From: Hofstenia miamia
Taxonomy: Eukaryota; Xenacoelomorpha; Acoela
Assembly (NCBI GenBank): GCA_004352715.1
Contig: SCFE01000013.1
Coordinates: 2,941,597-3,005,596, forward strand
Length of the DNA stretch: 64,000 nt
Direction: 5' to 3'
Below the pieces are notes generated by a model. That model was not told the DNA's origin. It saw only the letters and a program-made list of their open reading frames with translations, and ran no database searches. The translations under genes and the position numbers were made by a program. Below, piece by piece: positions 1 through 11,730 of this stretch (the stretch's first letter is position 1; each line of letters begins with the position of its first letter).

Positions 1-2301
1 CAAAAGCGGGTATCTTTTACTATTCTACGTTCTGCTCTTATAGCGCTTCATGGGAAAACGAAAAAGTTCTACCACAAATCATTCCCAATCGGAAACATTT
101 ACATCAATATCATATGATTACATTTCATCATTTTTATTCTTTTTTATCATTCCATTGGTTTGCTTTACCGTTAATCATCTTTATCTTTGCGAAACACGAA
201 TTGATTTTAATATAGATAGGCATTAATTTGTCGAATATTTGTTTTTCAAAATTTTTGCAAAGTGTGAGATAATTGATATAGACCGGTTATCTGCTTTATA
301 TATGAGAGTAACTTTAGCAAGTGTTAACATTGATGGAAAGGTAACATGTTTTATGCAGTGAAAATGATGTAAAATAGTGGACTAAGAATAAAGACGATCT
401 AGTCTCATTGTATTTACAGGTCTCAGTTGCGAAAGAGTAAGAATTCGGATTGTTTTTCCCGGGAATTAGGCCATAAATGAGGAAACTGGTCTATCGATTT
501 AAGAATATTAACATAATTTGTCATTTATGGGATTGTATAGTACCGGGCGATTACAACATTCAGTGGGACTGAACACAAATCCAATGGGATTAAATGGGAC
601 TGAAATGAACAAAATTCTGGTGCTAGCTTCCACATCAAAGACTTGGATAAAATTTATTATAATTTTAAGTCAGTTTAAGGTTAAGAGTATAAAAAAGCAT
701 TTGAGAAATTGAGGTCACAAAATGTTGAATTTTGCAAATAGAAAAACTCATAGAGTTTTGATAGCTCTAAATAATGTCGAATCGGATTTTACTTCGCTAA
801 AATGGATTTGGGAAATTTGCTTATCATAAAGAGATGCAACTAAAAACAAAATTACCAATAAAATGGCAATTAACATGTTAACTACCACTTATTTCTACAC
901 ATAATGTTTCTTGTATGATGCTCGACCTACACTTAAATGTGCCACCTTTACATTGCAGCATTTAAGCTTATGGAGTCAGATTAAATTTAATTGAAAAATA
1001 GTTTTAAAATATATCGTTGTTTTCGTAGCTAAAAAAATAGTTAATGATGTATGGAAAAGTGAATTCTTACAGTTTTACTAATAATTTAAATAGGGAATGA
1101 CATGTTTTTCCTTCATCAAGTTAAAAATTGTTTTTGAAAGAACTTGATAGTCAACATTCTTGCGTATTTTAGAAGTATGATACTAAGTTCGAAAATATAG
1201 AATGTATCAGAGCATGACCTACTTAAAATACGTGCAGACATCTGCAGCTTTGAAGTGAAAAAGGAGGCGAGACTATCGAGAGGGTAGACAACATAATTCT
1301 CAATGGAGTCTTTGTGTTAGCACTTTGAGATGAGTGATTTATTCAAAAGTGATATTTTCAACAGAAGTATTATTTTTTCAATTTGCGATATATTGGTAAT
1401 ATTTGAGTTTTCATTAATAAATTAAAAAAATTAAATTATGAATGAATTTTTTTATAAAAATGTATAAATAGTAATTATGAGCTCACTTAATAATTGAGAG
1501 TAGCTCAATACATTCTATCAAATTAAGATTGTTTTCAAACATAGTAAGCAATGAACTGTTGATGTTTTAATCGCCTGCTATTTTCATCGCGGATCGCCTG
1601 GCCCATGTTGGAATTGACAGAATGGGACTTATGATTGACAAAACTTACAAAATCTCTGCATTTCAATAGAATAACATTTCCAGAAATCAAATTTCTGAAA
1701 CCCAACCTGAACTTGGGTTCTGGCCTGTTGGTTTATTTTCGGACCGGTTGTTTCACTTTTTCTTCATTTTAACAAGTAGTGCAAATTAAATTCAAATTTT
1801 CAAACTTTCAAATGAAATTTTCAGTTTTTTACAAAAATACCAAACTTTCAAATCAAATTATGAAAAATTCCAGCATTCAAATTTCAAATCACATTTTGGT
1901 GACTCAAGAACAAACTTTGCTTATTTGTGCCAAAATTTATACATCAACTCTTAATTTATTTTTTCCTATATTATAATATGTTAAAATTATACATAGAAAT
2001 TCAAAATTATTGTGCCTAGAGCATTAATATTTAAATTACTTTGTTAAACTTTGAAATTTAACATGTCTGACAGGCATTAATAATGAGTGACTTGTTCTTA
2101 CAGTATGTTTGATAATTCAACTAACAGTGAACACATTTTGCATAATTTGTGACAATCATGGTCACATATGTATGTTTTTGGTTTTGCATATTTATATGCA
2201 TTAATTAAATAAGTAAAATCAACAGGGTATTTATTAAAATTTAATGTATAAGTATAAAACATTGGTAAGCTCTGTATCAGATGTATTTGAGCATACATGT
2301 A
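1..2301. other. No recognisable gene
   Basis: AT-rich sequence with stops in all frames and no exon-like stretch. Positions 1779-2060 are rich in short TTTCAAA/CAAATTT motifs, and similar motifs recur at 3920-4010 on the other side of the mariner element. Positions 911-1193 are the source of a block that reappears inside the mariner element (2344-2625). Confidence 0.6.
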
Positions 2302-2342
2302 CAGGGTGTTAATTAAGTCACTCCGTGATTTCAGACACTCAC

Positions 2343-2626
2343 NTTGTATGATGCTCGACCTACACTTAAATGTGCCACCTTTACATTGCAGCATTTAAGC
2401 TTATGGAGTCAGATTAAATTTAATTGAAAAATAGTTTTAAAATATATCGTTGTTTTCGTAGCTAAAAAAATAGTTAATGATGTATGGAAAAGTGAATTCA
2501 TACAGTTTTACTAATAATTTAAATAGGGAATGACATGTTTTCCTTCATCAAGTTAAAAATTGTTATTGAAAGAACTTGATAGTCGACATTCTTGCGTATT
2601 TTAGAAGTATGATACTAAGTTCGAAN
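2343..2626. other. N-bounded duplicate of 911-1193, probable assembly insertion
   Basis: Positions 2344-2625 match 911-1193 almost base for base, with only a handful of substitutions and a one-base length difference. A single N sits on each side (2343 and 2626). The block splits the 5' untranslated part of the mariner element. The pattern suggests an alternative-haplotype contig placed in a scaffold gap. Confidence 0.8.
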
Positions 2627-2731
2627 CAGACAGCAATTTAATAACCTGTGAACGTTACATTATATATCGTAATGCGTATCATAGGTGTGATTTTGTACAC
2701 ATTTGCAAATGCGTCATTCACTTTCATTTCA

Positions 2732-3759
2732 GAAATGCTAACCACACAAGAACGAGTTTATATCGTGTTGGAATATCACTCTCTGCAGTCTGTTGTGTCT
2801 CATCAGCGCAAATGGCGGCATGATTTCTCAACAAAACCTCCATCCGACAAAACAATACCAAGATTAAAGAAACTGGTAGTGTCCCAGACGCTAAGAGGAA
2901 CGGTCGCCCTAGAGAAATTGATCGGGAAAAAGTGGTTGAACAATTCAAAAATGAACCCTCATCGTCTATTCAGTGCGTTTCGCGGGAGATGGACATATCC
3001 ATCGGCAGTATCTCAAATGTTTTACGTGAGAACAAAATGAAACCTTATGTGTTACGTGCACTTCAAGAACTCAGTGAGGAAGACTTCTGCGACCGCAAGG
3101 CAATGTGTGATGAATTGGTGCAGCTCCACCAAGAAGACGATGAGTTCCTGCTGAATGTGTTTTGGTCCGATGAAGCTACGTTTCATCTAACGGGGCGAGT
3201 TAACAAACGCAATTGCATCCTTTGGGGCTATGAGAATCCAACAACTTCACCACAGTTCCTCGAGCATTTCCTAAAGTGAATGTTTGGGTGGCAATGTCAT
3301 CAAAGAAACTCATCGGCCCGTTTTTCTTTCCCAATAAAACGGTGAAATCGGCGGATTATCTGGAAATGCTCCAAACTTATTTTATTCCGGAGTTAAAGAA
3401 ACGACGGTGCTTTAGCCGATCTTTCTTTCAACAAAACGGCGCACCACCTCATTGGAGTAGTGATGTCCGGAATTTCTTGAATTCCACTTTTCCACAGCGT
3501 TGGATTGGTCGAAGTGGATGGGTTTCATGACCTCCAAGAAGTCCTAATCTAACTCCCCTTGATTTTTTCTTATGGGGGCATATTAAGAATCTCGGTTATG
3601 CTTCTCATCATGAAAATATTGACAGTCAGAAAGCAAGCCATCACAAAAGCCTGGCAGATGTTGATCAAGCTATGCTCCAAAGAGTCATAGAAAGCTGCAT
3701 TTCCCGTTTCACAGTCTGCTCCGCCCAAGGTGGTCAACATATTGAAGGCTTATTGTAAT
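2732..3759 (+). pseudogene. Mariner transposase, frameshifted and catalytically impaired
   Basis: The reading frame begins near MLTTQERVYIVLEYH (2735) and shifts at about 2880, 3275 and 3520. Segments fit mariner transposase in order: helix-turn-helix DNA-binding part (2735-3050), WSDEATFHLTGRVNKRNC (from about 3166) with the first catalytic Asp, then VNVWVAMSSKKLIGPFFFPN, then the second catalytic block FFQQNGAPPHW near 3430, then SPNLTPLDFFLWG near 3540. In the second block the family consensus is QQDGAPPH, so the catalytic Asp reads Asn. The frameshifts and this change indicate an inactive copy. The product would have cut and joined transposon ends at TA sites. Confidence 0.88.
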
Positions 3760-3873
3760 AATAAACTTGTCTATTTCAAGTAAAAATAAAAGTTGGATTT
3801 GAGTGTTTCTTTAATTTTTGTTCGGTAGTATTGATTATTTCAAATCACGGAGTGACTTAATGAACACCCTGTA

Positions 3874-4646
3874 TATTTAATTACATATTACAGTCTAATA
3901 AATATGCCATTATTTTCTAAGAAACATCAAATTTAAAGTCAAATTTTCAAATATCAAATCAAACTTTGAACAAATAATATTAAATTTTCAAATCAAAGTT
4001 TACAAATTATATAAAACCTTGGTGAAAAAATCAATGTAAGTGGAAGTCATGCGAGCAAAAAAAGGAATTCGATTTAATAATGGTGATGGAGTAAAAATCT
4101 GATGATTAACGATATGCAAATTTTATAGTCCGGTGTGTAACAGTCACTAATGCATTGGTTTAGAAAAAAACAAAAGTGATTATGATTTAACAATGAACTC
4201 CATTTTTATATATTTTTATTTGTTTTGAAGATTTCTGTTCTTTTTAATATTTTTTAGAGCTATCTTTAGCTTTAATCAATAGTGTGACATTATTACAAAT
4301 CCTTAAAAAACTACAGGTGATGCCGTGCTGATTAATACTGTTGATAAGATGGATTGGGGATTATCTTAATAAAGATGCATAACATTTACCGGTTAACATT
4401 TCTAAAATGTATGAATATGAATTTTGAAAAGTTATATATGTTTATATGTTAAATTTGAATTTACAGTGAAAAAGCAATGTATAGAATTTATTATAAACCA
4501 TTATTAAAAACAAAATTGCACATTGCTTAATAAACTTTCCTCTAATTTAAGTCAACGAGAGGTCATGCTGAACAGAAGATAAAAAATTTTCATTACACTT
4601 TGGTTTTTTACATAATATATAATTTTTTCACTACTTATAAATGTGC
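3874..4646. other. Intergenic, no gene seen
   Basis: Right flank of the mariner element and 3' side of the EF-hand gene. It contains CAAATTTTCAAA-type low-complexity sequence (3920-4010) and no open exon-like stretch. Confidence 0.5.
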
Positions 4647-4776
4647 TTAATTTCCAGTCATCACTTGATAGAAATCATTCCAACCTAATTTTCCATCACC
4701 GTCTTTGTCTGCTAATTTGATTATAGTCTTTATTTCTTCGTCACTAACTTCTTCTCCCATTTTCATGAAAATTAAT
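4647..4776 (-). CDS. Calmodulin-like gene, EF4 and C-terminal exon
   Basis: It encodes IFMKMGEEVSDEEIKTIIK, the loop DKDGDGKLGWND, then FYQVMTGN and stop. The acceptor GCTTAG (exon from 4776) is chosen because with donor 5223 it restores calmodulin alignment. An upstream acceptor GTTTAG (exon from 4789) lies 13 bases away. Confidence 0.83.
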
Positions 4777-6633
4777 CTAAGCAAGGTTTCTAAACTTGAA
4801 GAAAATGTCAATAACTTAGCTCATCTCAGTTAATCTAGCAACTGCAGCGAAAATACAAAATTTTGAATTATATGTAATTACCATTGTGAAATTTAGTTGG
4901 CAATGTGTAAACTTATATTTTTTATATTTGCATTTCAAATAGTTTGCTCTAGTGGCCTACGCAAGGGGGGATGGTGGAATGTCCCCTCGTCAGGATTTCA
5001 AAATTGACTTTTATTAGTTAAGAAATGCTTGGAAAAAGTAAAATAATTTAAAAAGTAAGTGGTGAAATGTATTTTTCGAGTATATTTTTTCATATTTCTT
5101 ATTAATTTGATAACTAGTAAGATGTCAAATCCTCATCTGAACACCCTACGTACACCTATAGCTAACTCATTCTAAAAAATATAAATTGCATAAATCCCTA
5201 AAATTCAAAAATACAAACACACCTAAGCTCACCAAGACATATATATTTATCTCCATCTCTATCGAAGCAATTAAACATTTTTTCAATTTCTTCATCTTCG
5301 TCAGTATCTCTCATAGCGTTTAACATCATGTTAAGAAACTCAGGAAATTCAATGCACCCTGAATCTAAAACACATCTGTGAAAATGCTCCTAACAATTTA
5401 TCCTAACTGTCTTCGTCTACATCAATGATCAGTTCTTCTAATTCTTGTTTGGTCATCTCTTTTCCCATACTTTTCATGATGTTCCCTAAAACAAAATGAA
5501 CACAAGTACTTTATTTATTACTCATAAAAAATATTACTGTACATATCCATTACTACAATTGGCAACTTGCCAAAAAAATGGTACATTTCTTACTCCCTTT
5601 TTGAGGATCTTTATTCTTTCATAGTATCCATCAAGCTTATGCNNNNNNNNNNNNNNNNNNNNNATCTGTGAAAATGCTCCTAACAATTTATCCTAACTGT
5701 CTTCGTCTACATCAATGATCAGTTCTTCTAATTCTTGTTTGGTCATCTCTTTTCCCATACTTTTCATGATGTTCCCTAAAACAAAATGAACACAAGTACT
5801 TTATTTATGACTCATAAAAATTATTACTGTACATATCCATTACTACAATTGGCAACTTGCCATAAAAATGATACATTTCTTACTCCCTTTTTGAGGATCT
5901 TTATTCTTTCATAGTATGCATCAATCTTATGCAATGTCATCTAGATTGTGCTAGCTTGATGCATTTGCATAAGCTATATTCTATGTAAACATAGCTTAAA
6001 GGAAAATATTAGATAGTGCTAGCTTGATGCATTTGCATAAGCTATATTCTATGTAAACATAGCTTAAAGGAAAATATATTGTGAAAATAAGTTCAATAAA
6101 TAAATGCTTCAAAAACAAATCAAATTTTATATTGATAAAATGTAAACACCTGTGTAATGATAGATAAAACTAAAAATAATAAAATTTATGCTATGAAAAT
6201 ATTTTACCATTGAATTTGTAGTATGCATTCAAAAGTTGAATTTATTTTAAAATGTTTATTAAAATCATGAAATTCGCTGTAGCTATCAGATACATTTGAC
6301 TTCATATTAAGTGAAAGGCTAATAGACATTTCCCTCTACTTACCAAGTTCATAAGCATCGATGGAGCCAGATCCATCCTCATCAAATGAGTCAAAAGCTG
6401 CCTTCAGTTCAGCAATTTTCTCCGGACTCAATTGGGATAAAAGCTAGAAAGAAAATTTATATTGATTATTCTTAAAACTTGCAAGAAAACAATTTACATG
6501 AATAGAAAATATTTAAGATTACACATTACAATTTTCTTTGATGCCCATTTACTTTTTGAATTATTTTTTAATAGTTTCAACACTATATGCATGCATGCAT
6601 TTTGTCTAAATGAAATACGTTATTTACCATCAT
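4647..6633 (-). CDS. Calmodulin-like protein with four EF-hands
   Basis: Minus-strand exons are 6344-6443, 5408-5485, 5223-5364 and 4647-4776 (stop TAA 4647-4649), about 149 residues, the length of calmodulin. A start ATGATG at 6628-6633 followed by GTAAAT may be the first coding exon; this part is tentative. EF1 loop is DEDGSGSIDAYE. EF2 is DEDNSGCIEFPE, split by an intron. EF3 is DRDGDKYICLGE. EF4 is DKDGDGKLGWND, with Asp instead of Glu at loop position 12. The inter-loop spacing aligns with calmodulin throughout, for example ELRLIFMKMGEEVSDEE against the calmodulin ELRHVMTNLGEKLTDEE. Such proteins bind calcium and change shape to regulate partners. Calmodulin-like or troponin-C-like naming cannot be settled. 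An extra exon copy lies at 5698-5775 beside a gap. Confidence 0.88.
5223..5364 (-). CDS. Calmodulin-like gene, EF2-EF3 exon
   Basis: Acceptor TGTTTTAG. It encodes SGCIEFPEFLNMMLNAM and the third loop FDRDGDKYICLGEL. Two donors lie 10 bases apart: GTGAGC after 5233 and GTGTGT after 5223. The second keeps the Glu of loop position 12 and the calmodulin register, so it is preferred. Confidence 0.8.
5408..5485 (-). CDS. Calmodulin-like gene, exon between EF1 and EF2
   Basis: Acceptor TTTTAG, donor GACA/GTTAGG. It encodes NIMKSMGKEMTKQELEELII plus the first residues of the second loop. The same exon recurs at 5698-5775. Confidence 0.85.
5664..5932 (-). repeat. Second copy of the EF-hand exon region beside an N gap
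   Basis: Positions 5664-5932 repeat 5374-5642 at an offset of 290 bases, with only a few differences, and include an intact second copy of the 78-bp exon at 5698-5775. The two copies abut a run of 21 Ns (5643-5663). An unmerged haplotype is the simplest reading; a real tandem exon duplication is possible but the flanking introns would have to be duplicated too. Confidence 0.85.
5942..6078. repeat. Two tandem copies of a 68-bp unit
   Basis: GTGCTAGCTTGATGCATTTG begins at 5948 and again at 6016, and the copies run through ATAGCTTAAAGGAAAATAT. It lies in the intron upstream of the 78-bp EF-hand exon. Confidence 0.85.
6344..6443 (-). CDS. Calmodulin-like gene, EF-hand 1 exon
   Basis: Acceptor TTTCTAG and donor CTTG/GTAAGT. 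It encodes LSPEKIAELKAAFDSFDE followed by the rest of the first loop and ends one base into a Gly codon. Confidence 0.88.
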
Positions 6634-7280
6634 GTCTAAAGGCATATTAAAACATTAATAAAATTTCATGCTAAATTTGTATATGTAATATTTTCAACGC
6701 CTAAGGCCATAATATGATTGCTAATAAAACATTGTATTACCTATACCAAATGGTAGCTGGCATTAAATCGTATTTAAACTAATTTTTTATCTATCATTCA
6801 GGTCCATCTGTCATAATATTTATATGTTGCGTTTATTAGAGATGTGTACCAACTGTGTCAATTATTAAGAAAAAATGATGCAGTCGATTTTTTTTACAAC
6901 GCCGAAATATCACGATTCACTATTTTTGATATTCTTTCTTGTTAAGCACAATCATTAACTTCACCAAGATCTCGATTCTTGATATTTGAAATTGCATTGT
7001 GAGAAATACTGTAGTTCATAGCAACAACAACTTTTTCCAACATAATGTAACTTTTTTGAAGTATTTACTAAATATGAAAGGAATCTATGAATATTCTTAG
7101 CATTAGAGTGAGCTAGAGTACAAAATGTGATACTTGATGTTATAAAATACAAAGAATAATCTGAAATAAGGATTGAATGATATCTTAAAAAATTTGCATC
7201 ATATTCAAATTAAAATGAAAATATATTCTATTCTACTTTTCAAAATGAAATTGGCTTATTCCTATGTGTTAACATAAAAT

Positions 7281-7283
<3 letters not shown>
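6634..7283. other. No gene seen upstream of the calmodulin-like gene
   Basis: AT-rich with short spurious frames only. The promoter of the EF-hand gene should lie here or in the unresolved first-exon region, but no clear core element can be defended. Confidence 0.45.
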
Positions 7284-7338
<55 letters not shown>

Positions 7339-7376
7339 ATATATATATTATATATTATATACATGTATATATATGT
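7284..7376. repeat. TA dinucleotide microsatellite
   Basis: A long TA run, with imperfect TATATTATATA interruptions toward its right end. Confidence 0.95.
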
Positions 7377-7780
7377 ATGTAAATACAGTTTGTTCAATAA
7401 CATATCAAATTTGTCAATTTTGAGGAATTTTATGGCAGATTTTTCGTGTGTTAATAGGCTATTCTGCTTGAACGTGAGGTTTATCAAAATTTAATTAAAA
7501 AAATGTATGTAGTTGCACAAAATGGAATAGAAAAAGAAATTTTTGAACATTTTGAATGATAATTATTTATTATTGCAATTCCATAATTTGAATGGCAAAG
7601 TAAGTGAAAACTAGATCGAAGACAAGTATGTATACTTGCTCCCTTTGTCACAGTTTCTATTGTTTTATAATACTGCAATCATTGTAAACAATAAACTTTG
7701 TAAATCAAAAATAAAATTTTTTAACCGGATATTAACTTGATTAACCGCTCCTGCAAATTAACCGGACTGGATCCGGCACT

Positions 7781-7781
7781 A

Positions 7782-7843
<62 letters not shown>

Positions 7844-8030
7844 CGTCGGGGGGATTCNNNNNNNNNNNNNNNNNNNNNNNNNNNNNNNNNNNNNNNNNNN
7901 NNNNNNNNNNNNNNNNNNNNNNNNNNNNNNNNNNNNNNNNNNNNNNNNNNNNNNNNNNNNNNNNNNNNNNNNNNNNNNNNNNNNNNNNNNNNNNNNNNNN
8001 NNNNNNNTATATATATATATATATATATAT
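7781..8030. repeat. TA microsatellite with a 150-N gap and a partial MITE end
   Basis: TA repeats at 7781-7842 are followed by ATCGTCGGGGGGATTC (7842-7857), then Ns (7858-8007), then TA repeats again. The 16-base string is a near match of the terminus of the element at 8031-8284. Confidence 0.85.
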
Positions 8031-8284
8031 ATCGTCGGTGGGATTCTAAAAAGGCGTATCACTGAAAACTTAACTTTTCAGGAGAGACAAAAAACTATTT
8101 AAATTTGTTTTGAATCACGATGGTTATACCATATTTGGTGTGCAAGCATTAAATACCATTCATTATTATGTAGTAACTAAGTGATTAACTAATAATACAT
8201 CACATGGGTATCCTAAAATAGCTTGGGGAAATCCTATAAAGTGATTTAACTCAATTTAGGACTTTTTGGAATCCCACCGACGAT
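8031..8284. mobile_element. MITE-like element inserted in a TA microsatellite
   Basis: The left terminus ATCGTCGGTGGGATTCTAAA is the reverse complement of the right terminus, which reads TTGGAATCCCACCGACGAT, extending to about 24 bp with one mismatch. TA repeats flank both sides. It is about 254 bp with no coding capacity. The TA target suggests mobilisation by a Tc1/mariner-type transposase, which is inference. Confidence 0.8.
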
Positions 8285-10880
8285 ATATATATATATATAT
8301 AATAGTAATAATCATATTCTTGCCTATGTTAGCATAATCATAGGAATAAATAGTTACAAAGTGTCCAAAGCTATTTCTGGTTTCATTCCCAATTCTACAG
8401 AATGTTATTTTTCAAGACTGTTATTCATGTAGAATTTTCTAGCAAAAATTTAATATAAAATGCATTTGAACAAAATTTTTGCAGTAGAAACAACATTGAT
8501 CTTTTATCAAAAGCGTTTTGCAGGTTATATTTTAGATTCAGAATAACATAATTCGAGTTAGTAAATTAAGAAAATAAAAGATATATTTAGTTAATACTTT
8601 TATCAGCTTATTTTTATGCTATGTATAGTTCGAATATAGCCTTTCTTATAATCTCATTTTAGAAATGCTTATTAAATAATGGGAAAAGCTATGTAAAATA
8701 CTCTGAGAGCAAAATGTTTTAGAAAAATATCAAGCTGAAACAAGCCTCATTGAAGGATTTTGTGGGCAGCCGAGCTTAGAAACTTCAATTCTGCTTTGGA
8801 GGCAATGTTGTCTAATTTCTTTTACATAAAATTATAGAAAACTTAATTTGCTATCGATTTATATAAATTTTGTTACTAAGAGATTGAAAAAATTCTCTTT
8901 TTTTACCGGGCGATATTTTTGACTGATACTTGGCCGGCCAATTTGTCTAATTTTAACTCCTACCTTGACCGAAAATTATTAACCAGCTTTCCAGATAATT
9001 ATAAAAGTGTTTTAGAAAATGTCAAAATTTTATTGGAACTTAAAAAATCTGCAAAGATATTTACAAGTAGTTCAAAACTATACACTACTAAAAATTTACC
9101 AACAAAATCTTGTTGCTTCTGCAAAAACTGCTCTTCAGAAAGTTTAGCAACATTTCTTAAAGAAATTATTATAATTTTTAGAGCCTATGGCATAGGCCTT
9201 ATGCTCGACTAGAATTTCTACCGAGGACATCAGTTATATTTCTCACTTCACTTGTAATCCATAGTGTTATAGTGTTAATAATATAATGTTAGTAAATTAT
9301 TGAACATTTTATGTTTGATTTTAGTCAGTGATGTAGCTATGAGTATTTATGTAGCAAATACATTTTAATCTTTAGATATTCTAATCTTTCAAACACTAAC
9401 ACCAAAGCTATAATTTTATACTCGTTATTTATAACACAATTAGTAATACAGAAAATACTAGTGATACCTCTGGATATGACGACATTGATTCTATTGACTG
9501 GTTCTTTTGTACTGCAATTGAAAGCTTAAGCGTTGCACTGAGCAAGAATTAATGATGAATTAATTGGCACGCTGAGATAAATCATTGATTTTGGCAGAGT
9601 AGTGTGCTATTTAAGGAATACTTAAAGCCATTTACTAGACAAAGTAAGTGATCTGTAAATTCTTAGCTACAGCAAAATCTAATGAACAAAATTAACTAAC
9701 AAGAGTGTAATTTAAATTATATTTATTTATTTATTGTGACTTTGTGATTGTGACAGTGATCTTTAGAAATTGTAATTTTATATTGTTCTTGTGCTATGCA
9801 AATATGAAATTCGTGCATCGTTTCAAAGTCGTAATAAACATATTCAAAGGAACATCTTTTATAGATAAAACGTTAATTTCTGTAAACACAAGCATTGTTT
9901 TACACACTTTTAAGAAAATTGAATTGAATTTCAATAAAATAATTCAGAGCATGGAAATTTAACTACCAAGTAATTTTGGAAACATTTTAAATTTAACTTA
10001 ACTCGACACGCATTAAGGAGGGGTTGATAAGAATTTCGACATTCCTTGAAATGTACACTAAAATTTTTAATATTTTAATCTTTTGTTGCATGCATTGGCC
10101 GGGTGCAAAACAATAATGGAATTGACAGGATTTTAATATGGCTATTATGTATGGAAGGTAGACTCTATTTTACAATAGTTGTCCTATAATGGTATTCCCA
10201 TAACGGATTTTTACCGTAAAAGCGCATTAACAATGCAATTTCACGTTTGAAATATTTTACAACAAAGTAAATACTCCGGATCAGTCACTCATTGCAGATT
10301 GTTCACACCAATTGATTACCTAGTTGATTTCGCTGAGTAGATGGTATTTGGTCTTCCCTCAAAAATGGAATTGGTTGCAAACATTATGCTTATGCAATTG
10401 ATTGGTAGAAGCTTTTCTACACGATTTAGTTTACATTTGATGCAAATCAAAGGGCTGTATTATATTACCTCCATTTTGTATTTTTCAATTTAATTGCCAC
10501 TTTTAGAATGACCCTTTAAATATGGTCACAGACCAAAAATCTTCAAAATGATTTAAAAAATCAAAAAATTATTTTAAATCCGATATTGATATAATGAAAT
10601 TACTTTCTTAAAAAATTGTTATCAGCCATTCGCCAATCATATAAGTAGAAATACTGTGAATGAGACGACAAAGTTAGCTTTTGTCGAATTGCCAAATTTA
10701 CCTTGAATGCCAATGTTACCGTACACTTCATAATTATATTCCTTCCTGGAATTATAAAAGGTTAGAATTAACATTGTTAACTGAAATAAACTATTCCAAT
10801 AGCATTGACATTGACATGCCCCAGTGAATAATGGTTTTGTTAACTTACCGCATTCCCCCCTGTTTTTTCAAAATCACCCC
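8285..10880. other. Intergenic, repeat-derived, no firm gene
   Basis: Positions 8625-8790 share an interspersed repeat with 56715-56880. A 97-codon plus-strand frame at 8919-9212 contains CCFCKNC but matches no family I recognise. The rest is AT-rich with stops in every frame. Confidence 0.5.
8625..8790 (+). repeat. Interspersed repeat, copy 1
   Basis: Shares a long diverged match with 56715-56880: ATAATCTCATTTTAGAAATG, then TATTAAATAATGGGAAAAGC, then a segment reading AAGCTGAAACAAGCCTCATT. The family is unidentified. Confidence 0.7.
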
Positions 10881-11730
10881 TGACTGCTACAGACTGATAA
10901 GAACACTAAAATCAGGTGAAGAACTCGCTCAGAAATTGCAATACAACGGAAGCGACATCATTGGTCTTGAATGCAAGCAGAAATTTTAAACTATCAAAAT
11001 GCTACGAACCCCAATGTGCAGCTTTTCAGGATTTCAGTCAGGCACTCCACAATAGCCTATCATCATACTCAATAGATAATGTTGCACCTGCCCTGAAATC
11101 ATGTTCACTTGGCTGTGGTCTAGATAGGCTCCCTGAAGAAATTCTGATATTTCTTTAAACTTTTCTCGGCGCTCTTTTTCCATGAAGTTTTTCCCAGGTG
11201 CTGATCAATTTCCTACGTTTGGCCAGTACTCAAAGGCCGCTCTCACAGCACACTAACCAACTATCGTTCCCTAACCATCCTTCCAAAGATTTCCCAGGTT
11301 TTTGAAAAAATTATTTTAATGATTGTATCCAATTATCAAACAACGATTGTCTGACAAGCAATATGGATTTACACAGAAGAGAAGTACAATCTCTCAATTG
11401 TTTGTATTTCTAAATGACATATACGATAATTTTGACAATCAGTGAAAAACACTGGTTTTACCTGGAAATTAACAAAGCATTTGACAAAGTCCCTTATCCT
11501 ATTCTGCTAAGAAAACTACGGGGTTTGGCATTGGTGGATCTTTGCTTAAATTAATTTCCTCTTACTTATCTGATTACTACCAGTGTGTGAGAGTTAGCGA
11601 TTATGACTCAAGATATACAGCTGTCACAATTAGTGTCCCTCAGGGCACGCGATTAGCTCCACTCTTTTTTATAATTTTTATCAATGATTTGAAGAAGAAA
11701 AAGAAATATCTATATTCAGAAATTGTTTGA
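10880..11730 (+). pseudogene. Decayed non-LTR retrotransposon reverse transcriptase
   Basis: Plus-strand RT blocks appear in the right order but in different frames. A segment ending GCGLDRLPEEILIF (to about 11158) precedes WPVLKGRSHSTLTNYRSLTI at 11220, which corresponds to the conserved VxKKGxxxxxxNYRPI block, followed by LPKISQVFEKIIL. Then LEINKAFDKVPYPILLRKL at about 11462 is the first catalytic block, with Glu where LINEs usually have Asp. Then SVPQGTRLAPLFFIIFINDL near 11630. No FADD/YADD block follows, so the copy is 3'-truncated. There are several frameshifts and stops. Confidence 0.85.

Larger units (their letters stand above)
2302..3871 (+). mobile_element. Decayed mariner element with both TIRs and a TA target site
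   Basis: Inverted termini of about 30 bp are visible. The left end starts CAGGGTGTT after TA (2300-2301) and runs into AAGTCACTCCGTGATTT. The right end is the reverse complement with one mismatch, ending CACCCTG before TA (3872-3873). Between them is a mariner transposase in broken frames. The 1570-bp length includes 284 bp (2343-2626) bounded by single Ns that copies 911-1193; without it the element is about 1286 bp, the usual mariner size. Confidence 0.9.

Noticed and set aside
7721-8102. Open frames through TA repeats and Ns on both strands
   Set aside because: They consist of alternating Tyr/Ile from (TA)n plus unknown residues across a gap.
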